Shown: positions 45,447-56,562, counted from the stretch's first letter. The stretch: DNA of 64,000 nucleotides from Pyxicephalus adspersus (GCF_032062135.1 NC_092866.1:22391230-22455229), one strand, 5' to 3'. The notes: generated by a model not told the origin, from the letters alone. Translations and numbers: made by a program.

Positions 45447-45810
45447 CTAAAGCGTACATAAACTCAGAATTTTTACTTTACATGGAAGGGTAGACAATCC
45501 TTTTATTTAAATCCAAAATTTTGTTTGTGTTTTTTGTGTTTTTTAAAAAAGGTGCAGCACCTAGGTGATCAAGAATGAATGGGAGCTCAGAGCCTCCCAG
45601 GATACCTATGTCATGCAGCCCTTTCATCAATAGATGCACACCCAGAAAAAAAAGAAGAGGATGTCGGCTCCCGGCGCTATCCCTGCGCCAGTCTGAAGAC
45701 AGATACCGCGACGACTGGGGACCCCATGGAAGAAACCTTCCCACAGATAGACTGATCTGTCAGATTGAAGGTAAGTGTGTTATTTTATTTTGGGTTTACC
45801 TCTGCTTTAA
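45447..45810. mobile_element. piggyBac-like miniature element, left TTAA mutated
   Basis: It starts CTAAAGCGTACATAAACTCA, where the first T of TTAA has changed to C, and ends GGGTTTACCTCTGCTTTAA. Order and orientation are those of 42905, including GGGTAGACAATCC near 45488, GAATGGGAGCTCAGAGCCTC near 45574 and GATTGAAGGTAAGTGTG near 45763. The overlapping frames on both strands (88 and 102 codons) are accidental. Confidence 0.8.
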
Positions 45811-46018
45811 ATCTTTATGTGGCATTTTGACCCTCGGTATTCTCCTTTTTTTTACAATTTTTAGAATTTTTTCAAATGTATAGAATTTTATGGGTTGGGC
45901 AGGGTCAGGGATGCAAAGGAGACCCCTTGGTTATGAAATGGGGTGAAATTGATAAAAGGCCAGTACCCTAAGTAATATAAATATAAGTTACTGAAGTAAC
46001 TGTGCTGAGCCTTTATAT
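45811..46018. other. Unassigned DNA
   Basis: I see no gene or repeat. Confidence 0.3.
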
Positions 46019-46020
46019 TG

Positions 46021-46269
46021 TAAATAGACAAGGAAAGGATAGAAAAATTTGCGGCTCCTTATGGCAAACTTGGTTAAAACTAGATAAACATTTACTATAC
46101 ATAACGTAAGTAAACACAAAAGGTTCTCCCTTATTGTGTTTGCATGATTTATGTATACTGTTATGGTTGTAGGATTATTTTATACGACTTAAATAAAGGA
46201 TTTTATCTAGTTTTAATCAACTTTGCCATAAAGAGTTGCTAATTTTTCTATCCTTTCCTTGTCTATTTA
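46021..46269. mobile_element. Inverted-repeat (foldback) element, separate family
   Basis: Arms of about 67 bases (46021-46087 and 46202-46269) are near-inverse. TAAATAGACAAGGAAAGGAT is answered by ATCCTTTCCTTGTCTATTTA, and TTGGTTAAAACTAGATAAA by TTTATCTAGTTTTAATCAA. A 114-base spacer has no special features. Sequence is unrelated to the other foldback family. No transposase is present and no flanking duplication was resolved. Confidence 0.75.
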
Positions 46270-48020
46270 TGATATTGGGTGATCACATATCTGCAGTGCC
46301 GAATTACTGATTTCCTACACCTGGAAACTTTGACAGAGAGTCACATGACAGCAATAAATATAAAATTGCTTTAGAAAAAAAAAGCACACAATATTTTTTA
46401 CCTGAAATGGGCTATAAGAAACATGATCATTTTTAGGTATAATGACACTTTAACAAACCCCTCCACAAGGGTCCCCTCACATATGCTATAAGGAACATAT
46501 AAAAGGTTCCAAATTGTCTCCTCTTTTACGTTTTTAGTGCATTGATGATGCTCACTTATATTTAGATTAGGCTACATGGTGCTAGTCATGTATTCTATTT
46601 GGTAATGGGTTCCAACAAATGCGCCGGGACAAATAAAGAAAAACATCAGATAAGCTGCTCCCACCTACCTTTCCAACTTTTATTTTTAATATATTTTTGG
46701 TATGTTAGGAATTGTCATTGGTGAAAAAGTTATTTTTTTTTTATTGGTCCAGTTGGAAACAGATACTGGAGTTGTCACTTTGCTTATTGACCCAAAATAT
46801 TGCTGGCACCACAGCAGAAAAAAGTTGGCGACCACAGGATACAATACATGATTTGCAAGAACATTGTTGCTTTCAAGGATTTTTGTTGGTATTTGTGCTT
46901 ATTGCTAAAGATCTGCTAATGCATTTAACTGCTAGAATTGCCTGGATTGTTTTTTAACAAGAGACAAATTTAGGAATGGGGGCTAAAGCATGTATTTAGG
47001 AATATTATTTCAATCTGAATTACCTTGTGTATTTTTTTATACCTTCTTATTTTCAGAACTCACGCATACTGATCCTATTCAGCTCATGTTCCGGAGTATC
47101 TTAAAGTTTGGGCTTAATTACATAGTTGAGGCTCTTAAACTTTCAAATCGTTCAAGATTTCTTGATTCAAGCTCTGGATTAAAGAATCTCACTCTAAATT
47201 ATTTTAGTAATGCAGAGCCTGCTGGATTATATTCTTCTAACATGCAGAAACGCTGACATTTTGAAAATTAAATCATCTGTATTCCCATTGTTCACTTATA
47301 ATATAGTGATACAATGTATAGTGTTACCGTATATACAGTGTAATATTTATATCCAGATATTTTGTACAGCCTAATATTTAGAGTGCTGTACAATCTCATG
47401 GGTGCATAATGGAAAATTTCAAATCTTTTGTTACTTGTACCAAATAAGAACTCCTTACAGTACTTTTTCTTTATTTCTGATTTCAATCCACTTATTGTTG
47501 TCATTTCGCTTTATACATTCCTTCATGACAAGCTGATTGTACAAGTACACTTTGAAGTTCTTATTGAACTGTAGCATGAAACTGCACATATGCTTTGACA
47601 TACCTGTAATTAGAATTATTATATATATTCATGACTACAGTTCTGTGTTATTATTGAAATGAAAGAAACAAAGATGTATTTCATCTGACTCTCATTTTTT
47701 CTTGCCTAAAGCACTGGTTACATATCAATAGTAACTTTTCCTAGTGCTCAACATTATTAAAGGGGACATGTTATTATTTCCTTTTGGCATTATTTGAATA
47801 AAACCCTTTCACAGCTAAAAAGATACAGAACTGTTATAATAAAGTAAAACTTATGCTAAAGTTGCTAATATTCATATGACTTTGGTTTCTTAACAGAAAG
47901 GTCCACATTGTCAGATTTTACTACAAATACTGATGCGAGAAAAAACAAATAAGCTATTGTAATTTGTCCATTTAGATGTAATGGCATCCTATGACATCTC
48001 TTTATTAGCTTGATAAAATT
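46270..48020. other. Unassigned AT-rich DNA
   Basis: Frames at 46712-46957 and 46990-47256 (plus) have no recognisable domain. 47500-47900 is low-repeat, AT-rich sequence. Confidence 0.3.
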
Positions 48021-48024
48021 TCCC

Positions 48025-48210
48025 AGATCAAATAATTAGTATCAGTTAAGGTTTCAGATGAAGCATCAGGTAAAAAGATAACCTTGACTGAAGCATTGTG
48101 CAGTTTTGGATCCATGAATATAAAACACATGAGATAATCCTGAAAGCTCAGTAATAAAGTTCCAGAATCCTGGATGGCTGTAAGGTATTCCCAGTTTTTT
48201 TGGATATGAC
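48025..48210. repeat. Unnamed dispersed repeat, copy B
   Basis: Counterpart of 44780-44960, same orientation, with GATGAAGCATCAGGTAAAAA, TGTGCAGTTTTGGATCCATG and AATCCTGGATGGCTGTAAGG. It ends shortly before the mariner relic. Confidence 0.6.
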
Positions 48211-48335
48211 AAAATGTTTCTATTGCTATTACCTGCCAGGGACATGTACTGAGAGAATGTAAAAGCTTTCGATACTAACCTCTTTTTCTGAAATTGCTGA
48301 TTGCGTTCCAGTCATGATGATTTATTGGGTTTTAT

Positions 48336-49400
48336 AGGAGGGTTGCTAGAAAAGTTTTTGGTTTAACTTGTTTCCTAGTACATGAGCTTATTTTCACTTT
48401 AACTTGTAAAAAAAAGTAATATTTATTAATATAAATTGGTCAGTTTTCAGGATCAAAGTGCAACTTTTCTTTTCTGATCATAGACAGAACTGTGTATAGG
48501 ATTTTTAAATGTTGACTTTTGAGCACTTGTGAAATTTCTGCAAAAGAAAACGTAAAAGGAAATCCATTATTGTACGGTGCAGACATTGAGTGACAAATTC
48601 CTGTCAAAGTCGTGGTGTGCCAACTTTCAGCATGAAATTTTAAGACAGAAGATGCAGCAAGATTTGTAAGGCTTTCAACATCTGAAATTGATGATCATGA
48701 CCTGATTTTTTCAGATTGATGAATCTCAGCTAAATGAATTGCCGAGATGCTAGAGATATCCAGGGAGTTTGAGTTTATATTTCTTGAGCAGTTGGGTATA
48801 CAGAAGCTGTCAGCCAAGTGGGTGCTAAAATGTTTGAAGGTGATATCAAGTGGACACTTCAAAGTTTACGGCATTTTTGATCTTCTGATAATTTTGTAGA
48901 ATTACTTGTCACTGTTAACGGAACATGATTACATTACTATAATCTGGAGACCAAAACAACAGTCTTTGCAGGTTGAAGACCCATAAGTCAGAAGGAAATG
49001 TTGTGGTTATGTTTTTTTTTTGAATAAGAAAAAAATTTTGACGACTAACTTTCAAAAAATCAAACAGTTAATAAAGAATACTGCTATTACTTGCTTTGGA
49101 AAGCCACAGAAAAGTGTTTTCTTTTGCATGACAATTCACCTGCATACAAAGGCTCACAAAACAATAAAATGTTTTAGTTTGGGTTTTGAGTGCATAGACC
49201 ATCCACCCTGTTCACCAATACATTTTGAATGAATTAGAGGTTATAGCAGCATCTGAATGATACCCTAAGGAGCAGACATAAAAATTGTTTTTTGGGAGGG
49301 TTGAAAAATCATGAAAAACAATGTACTAAGTGTGTTTACTAAGTGTGAATATGTGGAATAACATGAACGTTTTAGGTTATTCTCCTTCTGGTTTGCTCTT
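48336..49400 (+). pseudogene. Ancient mariner-like transposase relic
   Basis: The left edge GGAGGGTTGCTAGAAAAGTT resembles a mariner terminal repeat; a matching right end was not found. Inside, in order but in shifting frames, are IQKLSAKWVLKCLK near 48797-48840, then TGNGT, a stop and LHYYNLETKTT near 48915-48965 (the first catalytic region, with its aspartate lost to asparagine), then a HDNSP-type block and HKTIKCFSLGFECIDHPPCS near 49120-49210, matching the HDNAPAH...HPPYS region around the second aspartate. Many stops and frame breaks show great age. It differs in sequence from the mariner at 5.5 kb. Confidence 0.72.
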
Positions 49401-50440
49401 TAACTTTTCAGCAATTGTCTATACTTTTTAAGACACAAAAAATATAAAGATCAAGAATACTGACTTGATTATTTCAAAACTTTAGGTTTGTTCCTTGTCA
49501 GAGAACTGCAGATAATTATATATTTAAAAGGAGGATGGCAATTGTCAACCTATTATTAACCTGCAAACCAGTGTTTCTTGACGTGGGACAACTCCTTAAA
49601 ATAGTTTTCAGGTACATTAGTGTTGTGGTCATTACATGTCAGGTAGCATAAATACATGTCATATATGTAGCTTTTCACCATGCCCATATTTGTGCCTCCA
49701 AAATGAAAAGAATTTATATTTCTAAATGACCATCCCATACAAAGCTCTATGATAAAACCCCTGCTTTATGCTGAGCTATCTGCTAGCGCTATTCCTAAGT
49801 CATATCCTTTAGTAATATTTCTCAATCAATCTAGAGAAAATCCAAGAGTGGGTTACAGGGGACTAAAATTTTCAAGTCACTACCTTTAGATTTCTCTGGA
49901 AGTTTTTACACAAATTTGGTTGACCAAATCAAACATATTGTACTATAAAATATAAAAATATATATAAAATAACTATGCACATTTAGATACAATGGCAGAA
50001 CTGCTGCCATAGCATCACAAGTGGCTACTATGGGGCTGGGAGCAGTAGGGGGTCCATCAGAGGTGCTCTGTCCATCAGGGCCCACATCGTCTACTTGCCA
50101 CCAGAGCTTCTGTCAGTGGTGCAAGTACGTATTTACAACAGCTGCCTCAAAGCTCTCACTTTGAAGTGATTATTCATAGAGATTTTTGGCAGAAGAGACT
50201 TTGCATGTCATTTCTGCCAAAATACTGTTTCCTTCTGCTAGCACATTTTATTTTGTGTATATTGCCTGTGTTGATGTGCAGTACAAGGCGCATTCCTGGC
50301 CAGACTCTGCATTTCTGCTACAATGATGTGCTTCTAAAACCAGGTTATTATATAGAAAGCTATCAGAATGGAACAATGTTGGCTTTAGGTACCACACAGT
50401 CATTTTTAGCCCTGATGAAGAAATAGCTTTTTTAATCCCT
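49401..50440. other. Unassigned DNA
   Basis: Opposing frames at 50166-50426 and 50248-50475 overlap and show nothing recognisable. Confidence 0.3.
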
Positions 50441-50446
50441 GAACAA

Positions 50447-50818
50447 ATTGGGTCTGATTTAATGAAGCTCTCCAAGACTGGTCAAGATAGACTATCATGG
50501 GTGAACCTGTGGTCCAGCGAAACTGGAATTGATTTGATCCAAGATTAAAATCATATACCAAATAATAAAAAATAATTTTAGGAAATCCATTTTGTGTTTG
50601 CCGGATTACGCAGGTTGTTATTATTGTTAAACTGTATTTATAAAGTGCCAACATTAGGCAGCGCTGTACATTATATAGGGGTTGCAAATGGCGGACAGAT
50701 ACAAATAATGACGTAGACGGAGAAGAGGACCCTGCTCGAAAGAACTTACAATCTAAGAGGACTCCTATGATAGTCCACCTTCTCTATTCTTTGAGAGCTT
50801 TTACAATTCAGGTCCAAT
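50447..50818. mobile_element. Foldback miniature element interrupted by an L2-type tail
   Basis: The left part GGGTCTGATTTAATGAAGCT, CTCCAAGACTGGTCAAGATA, then GGAAATCCATTTTGTGTTTG runs to 50614. After the inserted tail the right arm resumes with CTATGATAGTCCACCTTCTC, TTTGAGAGCTTTTACAATTC and AGGTCC. Removing the insert gives the same layout as 10466-10670. Clear nesting shows the tail is the younger event. Confidence 0.83.
50615..50762 (-). mobile_element. L2-type retroelement 3' end nested in the foldback element
   Basis: On the minus strand it reads ATTGTAAGTTCTTTCGAGCA, then CCTCTTCTCCGTCTACGTC, GTACAGCGCTGCCTAATGTT, and ends in an AT-rich run. This is the same 3' end as 42100-42290 and 42680-42865. 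Confidence 0.83.
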
Positions 50819-51224
50819 GGCTCCATTTGTTGATGTTGGACTATACACTGTGCACTCTTTTACAAAGTGGCACTCCTTTCTATATCTGCTTGTTGAAGTC
50901 AAGCTTATCACCAAAGGTTAGGGAACCTGAGAGCTAAACTGCCTAGCCAGAGCCATTGTGGTGTGAAGATTGTAGATGACTTTTGAGATTAATGTAATTT
51001 AATGTAAAGTTCCTGCACCTCTTGCATATCTGGGAGTCTTTAGGTTCTGGGATCACATAAATTCAGTGTGCATGCACATAATTATAATCATTAGTTGTCC
51101 CCCTCTGGTTATATGGAGAAGAAGCTAGGTCCAGTACTTGAAAAAAAATCTGTGGACCTAGAGACAACTAAGTTTGAACCTTTAAAGCATTATAAGACTA
51201 GGTAAAACATTTGTTTTGTATTTT
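50819..51224. other. Unassigned DNA
   Basis: I see no gene or repeat. Confidence 0.3.
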
Positions 51225-51225
51225 C

Positions 51226-51495
51226 ATTACACAGTATTTATATAGTGCTGACATATTACACAGCGCTGTACAAAGCCCATAGTCATGTCACTAGCTGTCC
51301 CTCACAATCTAATGTCCCTACCTCAGTCAAATGTCTTTAACACTATCTAATGTCAGTTTTGAAAGGTAGCCACTAAACCTAACTGCATGTTTTTGGAATC
51401 TGGGAGGAACCGGAGTACAAACACGGGGAGAACCTGCAAACTCCATACAGATAGTGTCCTGGCTAAGATTCAAACCTTGGACCTAGTGCTGCTGA
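51226..51495 (-). mobile_element. tRNA-derived SINE with L2-type tail
   Basis: The minus-strand order is a B-box-like GGTTTGAATCTTAGCC near 51460-51480, the core GAGTTTGCAGGTTCTCCCC and CTGCATGGA-like blocks, TTCCAAAAACATGCAGTTAG near 51380, then GACATGACTATGGGCTTTGT and the GTACAGCGCTGTGTAATATG tail. A deletion removes the CTCCGGGTACTC part of the core. The A-box end is lost. Confidence 0.82.
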
Positions 51496-51870
51496 TACAG
51501 TATAGCAAGAATCCACCTTCTTGCAGCAGATTTTAACACAACCTATAGGTTTACTTTAAATGTTCCTATAAGCCTAAATATTTTGTATTAAGCAGTGAAT
51601 GAAAAAATTCTATTAAGTTTTGCAAATTGTGCCAAGTTGGGAAACTTTCTGTTTACTTCCTGCCCTGTAGACACAAAAAGATGCGAAAGAAAATACCCCT
51701 GAAGCAAGTTTTGAAGGTATAGATTTGCCCTTTTTCTGTAACCGGCACTGAGAGAGTAAGTCTTCCTAGAAAAGACTCACTAAAGGCTAAATGACTCACC
51801 AAACAAAAAAAAAACACTTTTTGGATAGATAGACTCTTTAGATGGACTTTAAAAATTGCATTTACTAGCT
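51496..51870. other. Unassigned DNA
   Basis: I see no gene or repeat. Confidence 0.3.
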
Positions 51871-51874
51871 TTAA

Positions 51875-52350
51875 ATGGCTAATTTGTACCTATCACAACT
51901 TGTATTTGAAAGTTCTTAGCCCTTTCCATTTAAAGAGACATTTGTATTATAAGTCGGTCATTGATGTAAAACAAAATGTCCTGACAGCTAAAGCTTCTCT
52001 TTTTCCCAGTCATGTATAGTTCATGACTGAGCTGCTGTTTTCTCAAAGTATGTGTTATTACAAATGGGTCTGGTCAGCGTAGCTCAGTGACTCCATAAAT
52101 ACTCATGAAAATGAAAGATAAGGAGGATACAGATTAATGATATAAACCATAGTTATTACACTCTGCTATCCCAGTTTGATCCCATGCACACAGCTAGCCA
52201 ATCTTTCATGGTTAACAGAGTAAAGCTAGTGAAATTTTTTCTCTATCACTTTAATGTCAACAATTTTAACCTCCCTTCCTGTAAGTGTGTCATTAACAGC
52301 TGCTCTTTGCCCCTAGGTGCCAAGAGAAAAGAAATCTAGAAACCAGACAT
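51875..52350. promoter_or_regulatory. Candidate conserved non-coding region
   Basis: Unique, moderately complex sequence of nearly 500 bases without repeat hallmarks. Motifs include GGCTAATTTGTACC near 51888, ATGTCCTGACAGCTAAAGC near 51976, GATTAATGATATAAACC near 52131 and GTCATTAACAGCTGCTCTTT near 52290, where a homeodomain core touches an E-box CAGCTG. This density suits a developmental enhancer. The basis is texture only. Confidence 0.25.
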
Positions 52351-53500
52351 GTCAGTTCCATTAAGTGAGCACCTTTATGTTTAACAGTATCTCAAAGGCT
52401 TTGGGAGAGGAAATAAAACATTTCCTCCTATAAGTATAATGTGTGGATGTGGGGCAGCTGGGGGCAGTCACTGACAGATCTGTAACTCTGAACAGCAGAG
52501 GACTTGTGTTTGATGTGTGGAGTTTATAGAATGGGGGTATAGGATTTTCTAGTAGTTTACTTTGACATTAGTAAATAGTGCTCATGATGTCACAGTTAAG
52601 ACAACTTGTATTTTGATTAGCAACACAACAGCCGGAAAAATGCGACACAAGAGCTACATTATAAATGATAGAATAAGTAATGGTTTAGTGCTCAGGCATG
52701 CAAAAGTCTGGAGGGGTAATATGAAAGCTCTGCAATGGATCAGTTTGATCTGCTACTGCATAGGAAGCAATATGTGAAAGTGATTGGTATATGGAATGGG
52801 ACTAAAGAGGCAGTAAAATATGATACAAGGCATATTATTATTTTGTGTCCTCTTACCAAGCTTGTAGGTGAATCTCTATCCCCCTATTTATATATTCTGT
52901 TATTTCAGCTTTTAGAAGTCAATTTTTTTACCGATAACTCATGATGGCTTAGAAGTTTAAATTAAACTGAGCTACAGAGCAATCAGTATATATATTAGTC
53001 CAAATGTAGATAACCCATAGTGCTATGGAAATCCTTTATCGTTTAATAATTGTTGATTTGTAAAAAAAAATAGATGTATATATTATCTTTTGCTCTCACC
53101 ATTTCTCATCAAGTTAAGAAAAAATGCTTTTTTCTGCCATCTGCATTTATCATTACGGTTGTTTCTAGCATTTCTGATGTCAGTGAAAAGACAGATGTCA
53201 CATTAGGATGTTTGTTTAAGAATATAACACCATTTATGACCATTTTGATTTGGGTATCAAGATTATTCTTTCTTCCTTTACAATGTCCATGATGTCAGCA
53301 TGCCAGCTCTACCTTGCCTGAGCAAAAAGACAGTAACAAAATTGGTCTCCCTGTTCAAGGTCAAAGAACATTGGTAACTGGCTGTCAAAACCTGCTGTGG
53401 CATCAAGGCTTTTTGTTCAGTGCAAGCAAAACTGAGCTGTATTGTAGAATGACATAGAATGCTAAATTATTCAGTGGCTTATCATTGAAAGTTTTTTTGT
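52351..53500. other. Unassigned DNA
   Basis: Frames at 52562-52944 and 53074-53292 have no recognisable domain. No repeat was found. Confidence 0.3.
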
Positions 53501-53509
53501 GCTAACCAT

Positions 53510-54397
53510 TAGTGTTAGTGTTCAAATTTCGGTTGTCCTTATATTCAACCCGAATATGGCTGTTTGAATTGGGATAGACCCGACCCGAAAAAATCGAGAC
53601 TCAACGGTAAAAATTCGGATTAAAAAAATGTAAAAAAATGTGTAAAAAAAAATAATGGTAAATTACTTTATTGAGTGTTTGTGTTTATTTAATATTTTTT
53701 TTACAGGTTATCCTACAATGAGATATCTCTTAAGCTGCGTACACACTTCCAATTTTTGTCGTTGGAAAGGATCACGACAAGGGAGTGCATGATGCATGAA
53801 CGCTGCTGTACATACAGCACCGTTCATGCTCTATGGAGAGGGGAGGGGGAGAGCGACGGAGCGGCACCCTGCTGCGCGCTCTCCCCTTCCCTTTCATTAG
53901 GATCGGCTGTCGTCCATCGTCCGTGGATCCGGCAGGTCGGTCGTCCGGACGATGGACGACACCGACTGTACACACGGCAGATTTTCGCCCGATAATTGGC
54001 CGATGCCGATTATCGGGCGATAAAAATCTGACGTGTGTACGTAGCTTTACTCTGTAACACACTTTCCAGCACAGTAATATTCTGATATATTTGTTACATT
54101 TTTCTTTTATCCACTGCAAGAAAAATGTAACAAATGTATCATATTACTGTGCTTGTGTAAGAAATACTTGCCGGCCGAGTATCTTCCCAGTGATTGCAGC
54201 CGAGTCTGCAATCATTGATAAGAGTGTGCAATCCCCGGGGCACTTCAGGTTTAATACCCTGTAGTGCCCCGGGGACTTGTAATGGAACTGCAGAGTTTAT
54301 CTGCAGTTTAGTTCCCACGGTCACATCAGCTGAACAATTTCTCACTATTCGATCGAATAGCTGTCAAATCGAATAGTGAGATTTTCAACCAACACTA
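53510..54397. mobile_element. hAT-like element built of a hairpin array, with nested element
   Basis: It starts TAGTGTTAGTGTTC and ends AACCAACACTA. The flanking octamers CTAACCAT (53502-53509) and ATAACCAG (54398-54405) match at 6 of 8, both fitting nTnnnnAn. After removing the nested 53733-54046 element, the right half is a row of hairpins: a long stem at 54070-54152 (CACAGTAATATTCTG with its inverse), 54193-54212, CCCCGGGGCACTTCAGG at 54233-54274, 54284-54315, and TCTCACTATTCGAT at 54340-54381. No coding sequence is present. The layout resembles 59413-60011, although the sequences differ. Confidence 0.78.
53733..54046. mobile_element. TTA-flanked GC-rich miniature element (AGCT-CGTACACAC ends)
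   Basis: The ends AGCTGCGTACACACTTCCAA and GTGTGTACGTAGCT are inverted, with TTA on both sides (53730-53732 and 54047-54049), which fits a 3-base TWA duplication as used by PIF/Harbinger; piggyBac-type TTAA is less likely. The inside is GC-rich and has a hairpin of GTCGTCCATCGTCC (53909-53922) with its exact inverse (53947-53960), and GCCCGATAATTGG with CGATTATCGGGC near 53987-54018. It is non-coding; the long overlapping frames here are accidental. It shares its ends with 60023-60446. Confidence 0.82.
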
Positions 54398-54405
54398 ATA
54401 ACCAG

Positions 54406-56285
54406 AGTTCACCTTTAAATGTCCAGAAGCAACCAATGGCAAGCAATCAAAAATGACAGCTGAGGACAGATCAAACAAACTGAAATGGGACTGGTTGTTG
54501 TAGTAACTGCTATTTAAATACAGCCAATTTATAGAAGTTTCCCCCATCATTTTTCATCTGGATTAGTTGCATGTATAAAGTTTACATGTAGCTAAACCTT
54601 TAGTTTATTTCTAGATTGTTTAATTAACCTGGTGGTTGTTTTAGATTTTTCATTTTGTAAAGGTTTGTGAAAAATGACATTATGTAATAAGAAGAATAAA
54701 TGACAGATCTTATATTTAGATTATAATATACTAATGATCAAAATGGTTACAAAAAAAATAAATAAACATATCCATTAAATTACCTCTGAAACAATGATAC
54801 CCAAACTAGGTATAATGACATAAAAATGCATTGTCCTTTACAGATCCCGGCTTCCTGCAATGCCCCCCAAGGACAAACATCTGCATTACGGTAGCCTTGC
54901 TCTTGAGTCCATGCTGGGGAGAGACATTACACACAGGTGCAGTTTCTTTCCCAGAGATGATAAACACCAAAGTGATCTCAAGCCTTTGTCAGGATGTTTA
55001 ATTGTGGCAAATCTCTGCCAATTTAGCACATGCTGATCATAAACAGAACCACTACCCTGGAGTCTGCGTACCAATTAATTTAGGGAGATCCTAAAACTCC
55101 ACACCTGTGCTGGCAAACATTGGACTGCCGCTGCACCCTTTCTGTGCCAGGTCCATGGGGCTGTCCTATGTTATGTAAAACTATTTTGCATTTTGTTTTA
55201 ACAATAATGTAATCACATATGTATGGTAATGTTTAGTTATAGTTATATAGAACATTTTTTTCTTGCTTGATCCAAGACAGATTTAAAAAGACACAAATGA
55301 ATAAAAATCTGTAATTTATAATATGTCAATTAATGCAACTTATTAAGCTTTTAGACTCTCCTATGTAGCACCATACTGGACAAGGGTGTTGCTGAACTGG
55401 AAACCCGACAGGTGAGAAGCGAATGCAATTCTGCAAATGCAATTCTGACAAGCAGAGTCAGATTTCTTACAAGGCCGTAGACAGCATTGTCAGGGCTGAT
55501 AGCTACGTCATTTGTTTTGCTATTGTGTCAGAAATATTATCAATATAATACAAAAAAGTACTTGACATAGGGCTGCTCTGCCCATAGCCATTGTGGCTCC
55601 CAACAATGACTCTCTACTGACATCATGGCCGCCTTCTCCCATTTATCCCTTGAGCACAAGTTAGCTGGCCTAGGGGAGAAAAAAATACAAAATGGATCCT
55701 GCTAACAAGGAACATCTGTGAGCAAAGCAGAGGGATGACCCTATCAGACTATTGTTGCTTCCCCACTTTCCAGATAAAAGGTTGGAGTTAAAAAAGAATG
55801 GAACAATACAGTCTCCTTTCAGGGCTGTACAGTGTGAATACACACAAGGGTACCACGAAATAGTTCCCATCCAAATAGTTTTTTCCTCAAATACATAACA
55901 AATAGCGTTGCTATTTAGATAATCAATATCCAACATTTGGTTTACTTCTACACACAACAGGGTTATTTGTTCATTTTGTCCATGGATGTTTCTACTATTG
56001 TGGTCTGATTGGCCAATAAGAGTATTTGAATCTCATTTCTGTTATCATTGTCATTATTGTCGTTTCTACCTGCTTACTATAGAGGTGTGCTGGTGATGCC
56101 TTGCCAATCTTGGATTTTTATGATGGTGCCATCAGTGGTCGGTTGATTTTAGCACCCATATTTATTGAGGCCTGTAAAGATGAATGAATGTGCATGGAAA
56201 TCTGAAATCTTCTTTCTACAGATCAAGAAGTCACCAGCCTTACAAAACATGTGATTCTTGCTTTAGTGTAAAAGTACAGTCACAA
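54406..56285. other. Unassigned DNA, with an odd segment at 54840-55080
   Basis: From 54835 CCTTTACAG is followed by about 240 bases of higher complexity that are open on both strands (minus 54886-55074; plus about 54859-55035, starting MPPKDKHLHYGSLALESMLG). No domain is recognised. It might be an exon, a conserved non-coding element or chance. The remainder is ordinary sequence. Confidence 0.3.
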
Positions 56286-56289
56286 CATG

Positions 56290-56562
56290 TTGTTATTATT
56301 ATCAATATTACACCGTTTTATATAGCGCTGTCATATTACCCAGCTCTGTAAAAAGTCCATAGTCATGTCACTAGCTGTCCCTCAAAGGAGCTCACAATCT
56401 AATGTCCCTACCATAGTCATGTGTCACAATCTAAGAGCAATTTTCGAGGGAAGCCTAACCGAGGAAAGAATAACCTAACTGCATGTTATTGGAATGTGGG
56501 GGGAAACCGGAGTACCCAGAGGAAACCTACACAGGTACGGGGAGAACCTAAAAAAACTCCAT
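56290..56562 (-). mobile_element. tRNA-derived SINE, A/B-box end missing
   Basis: On the minus strand are the core TTTCCTCTGGGTACTCCGGT and TCCCCCCACATTCCAATAAC, CATGCAGTTAGG, then AGATTGTGAGCTCCTTTGAG, GACATGACTATGGACTTTTT and the tail with TATATAAAACGGTGTAATAT. The promoter end is cut near 56562 beside a run of TGTTTGAAGATG repeats. Confidence 0.82.

Noticed and set aside
52310..52330. TTTGCCCCTAGGTGCCAA as a CTCF-like site, with a similar block near 39670
   Set aside because: Spacing is off by one base against the core consensus on the reverse strand.
53756..54119. Arginine- and proline-rich frames on both strands
   Set aside because: These are products of the GC-rich TTA-flanked element at 53733-54046.
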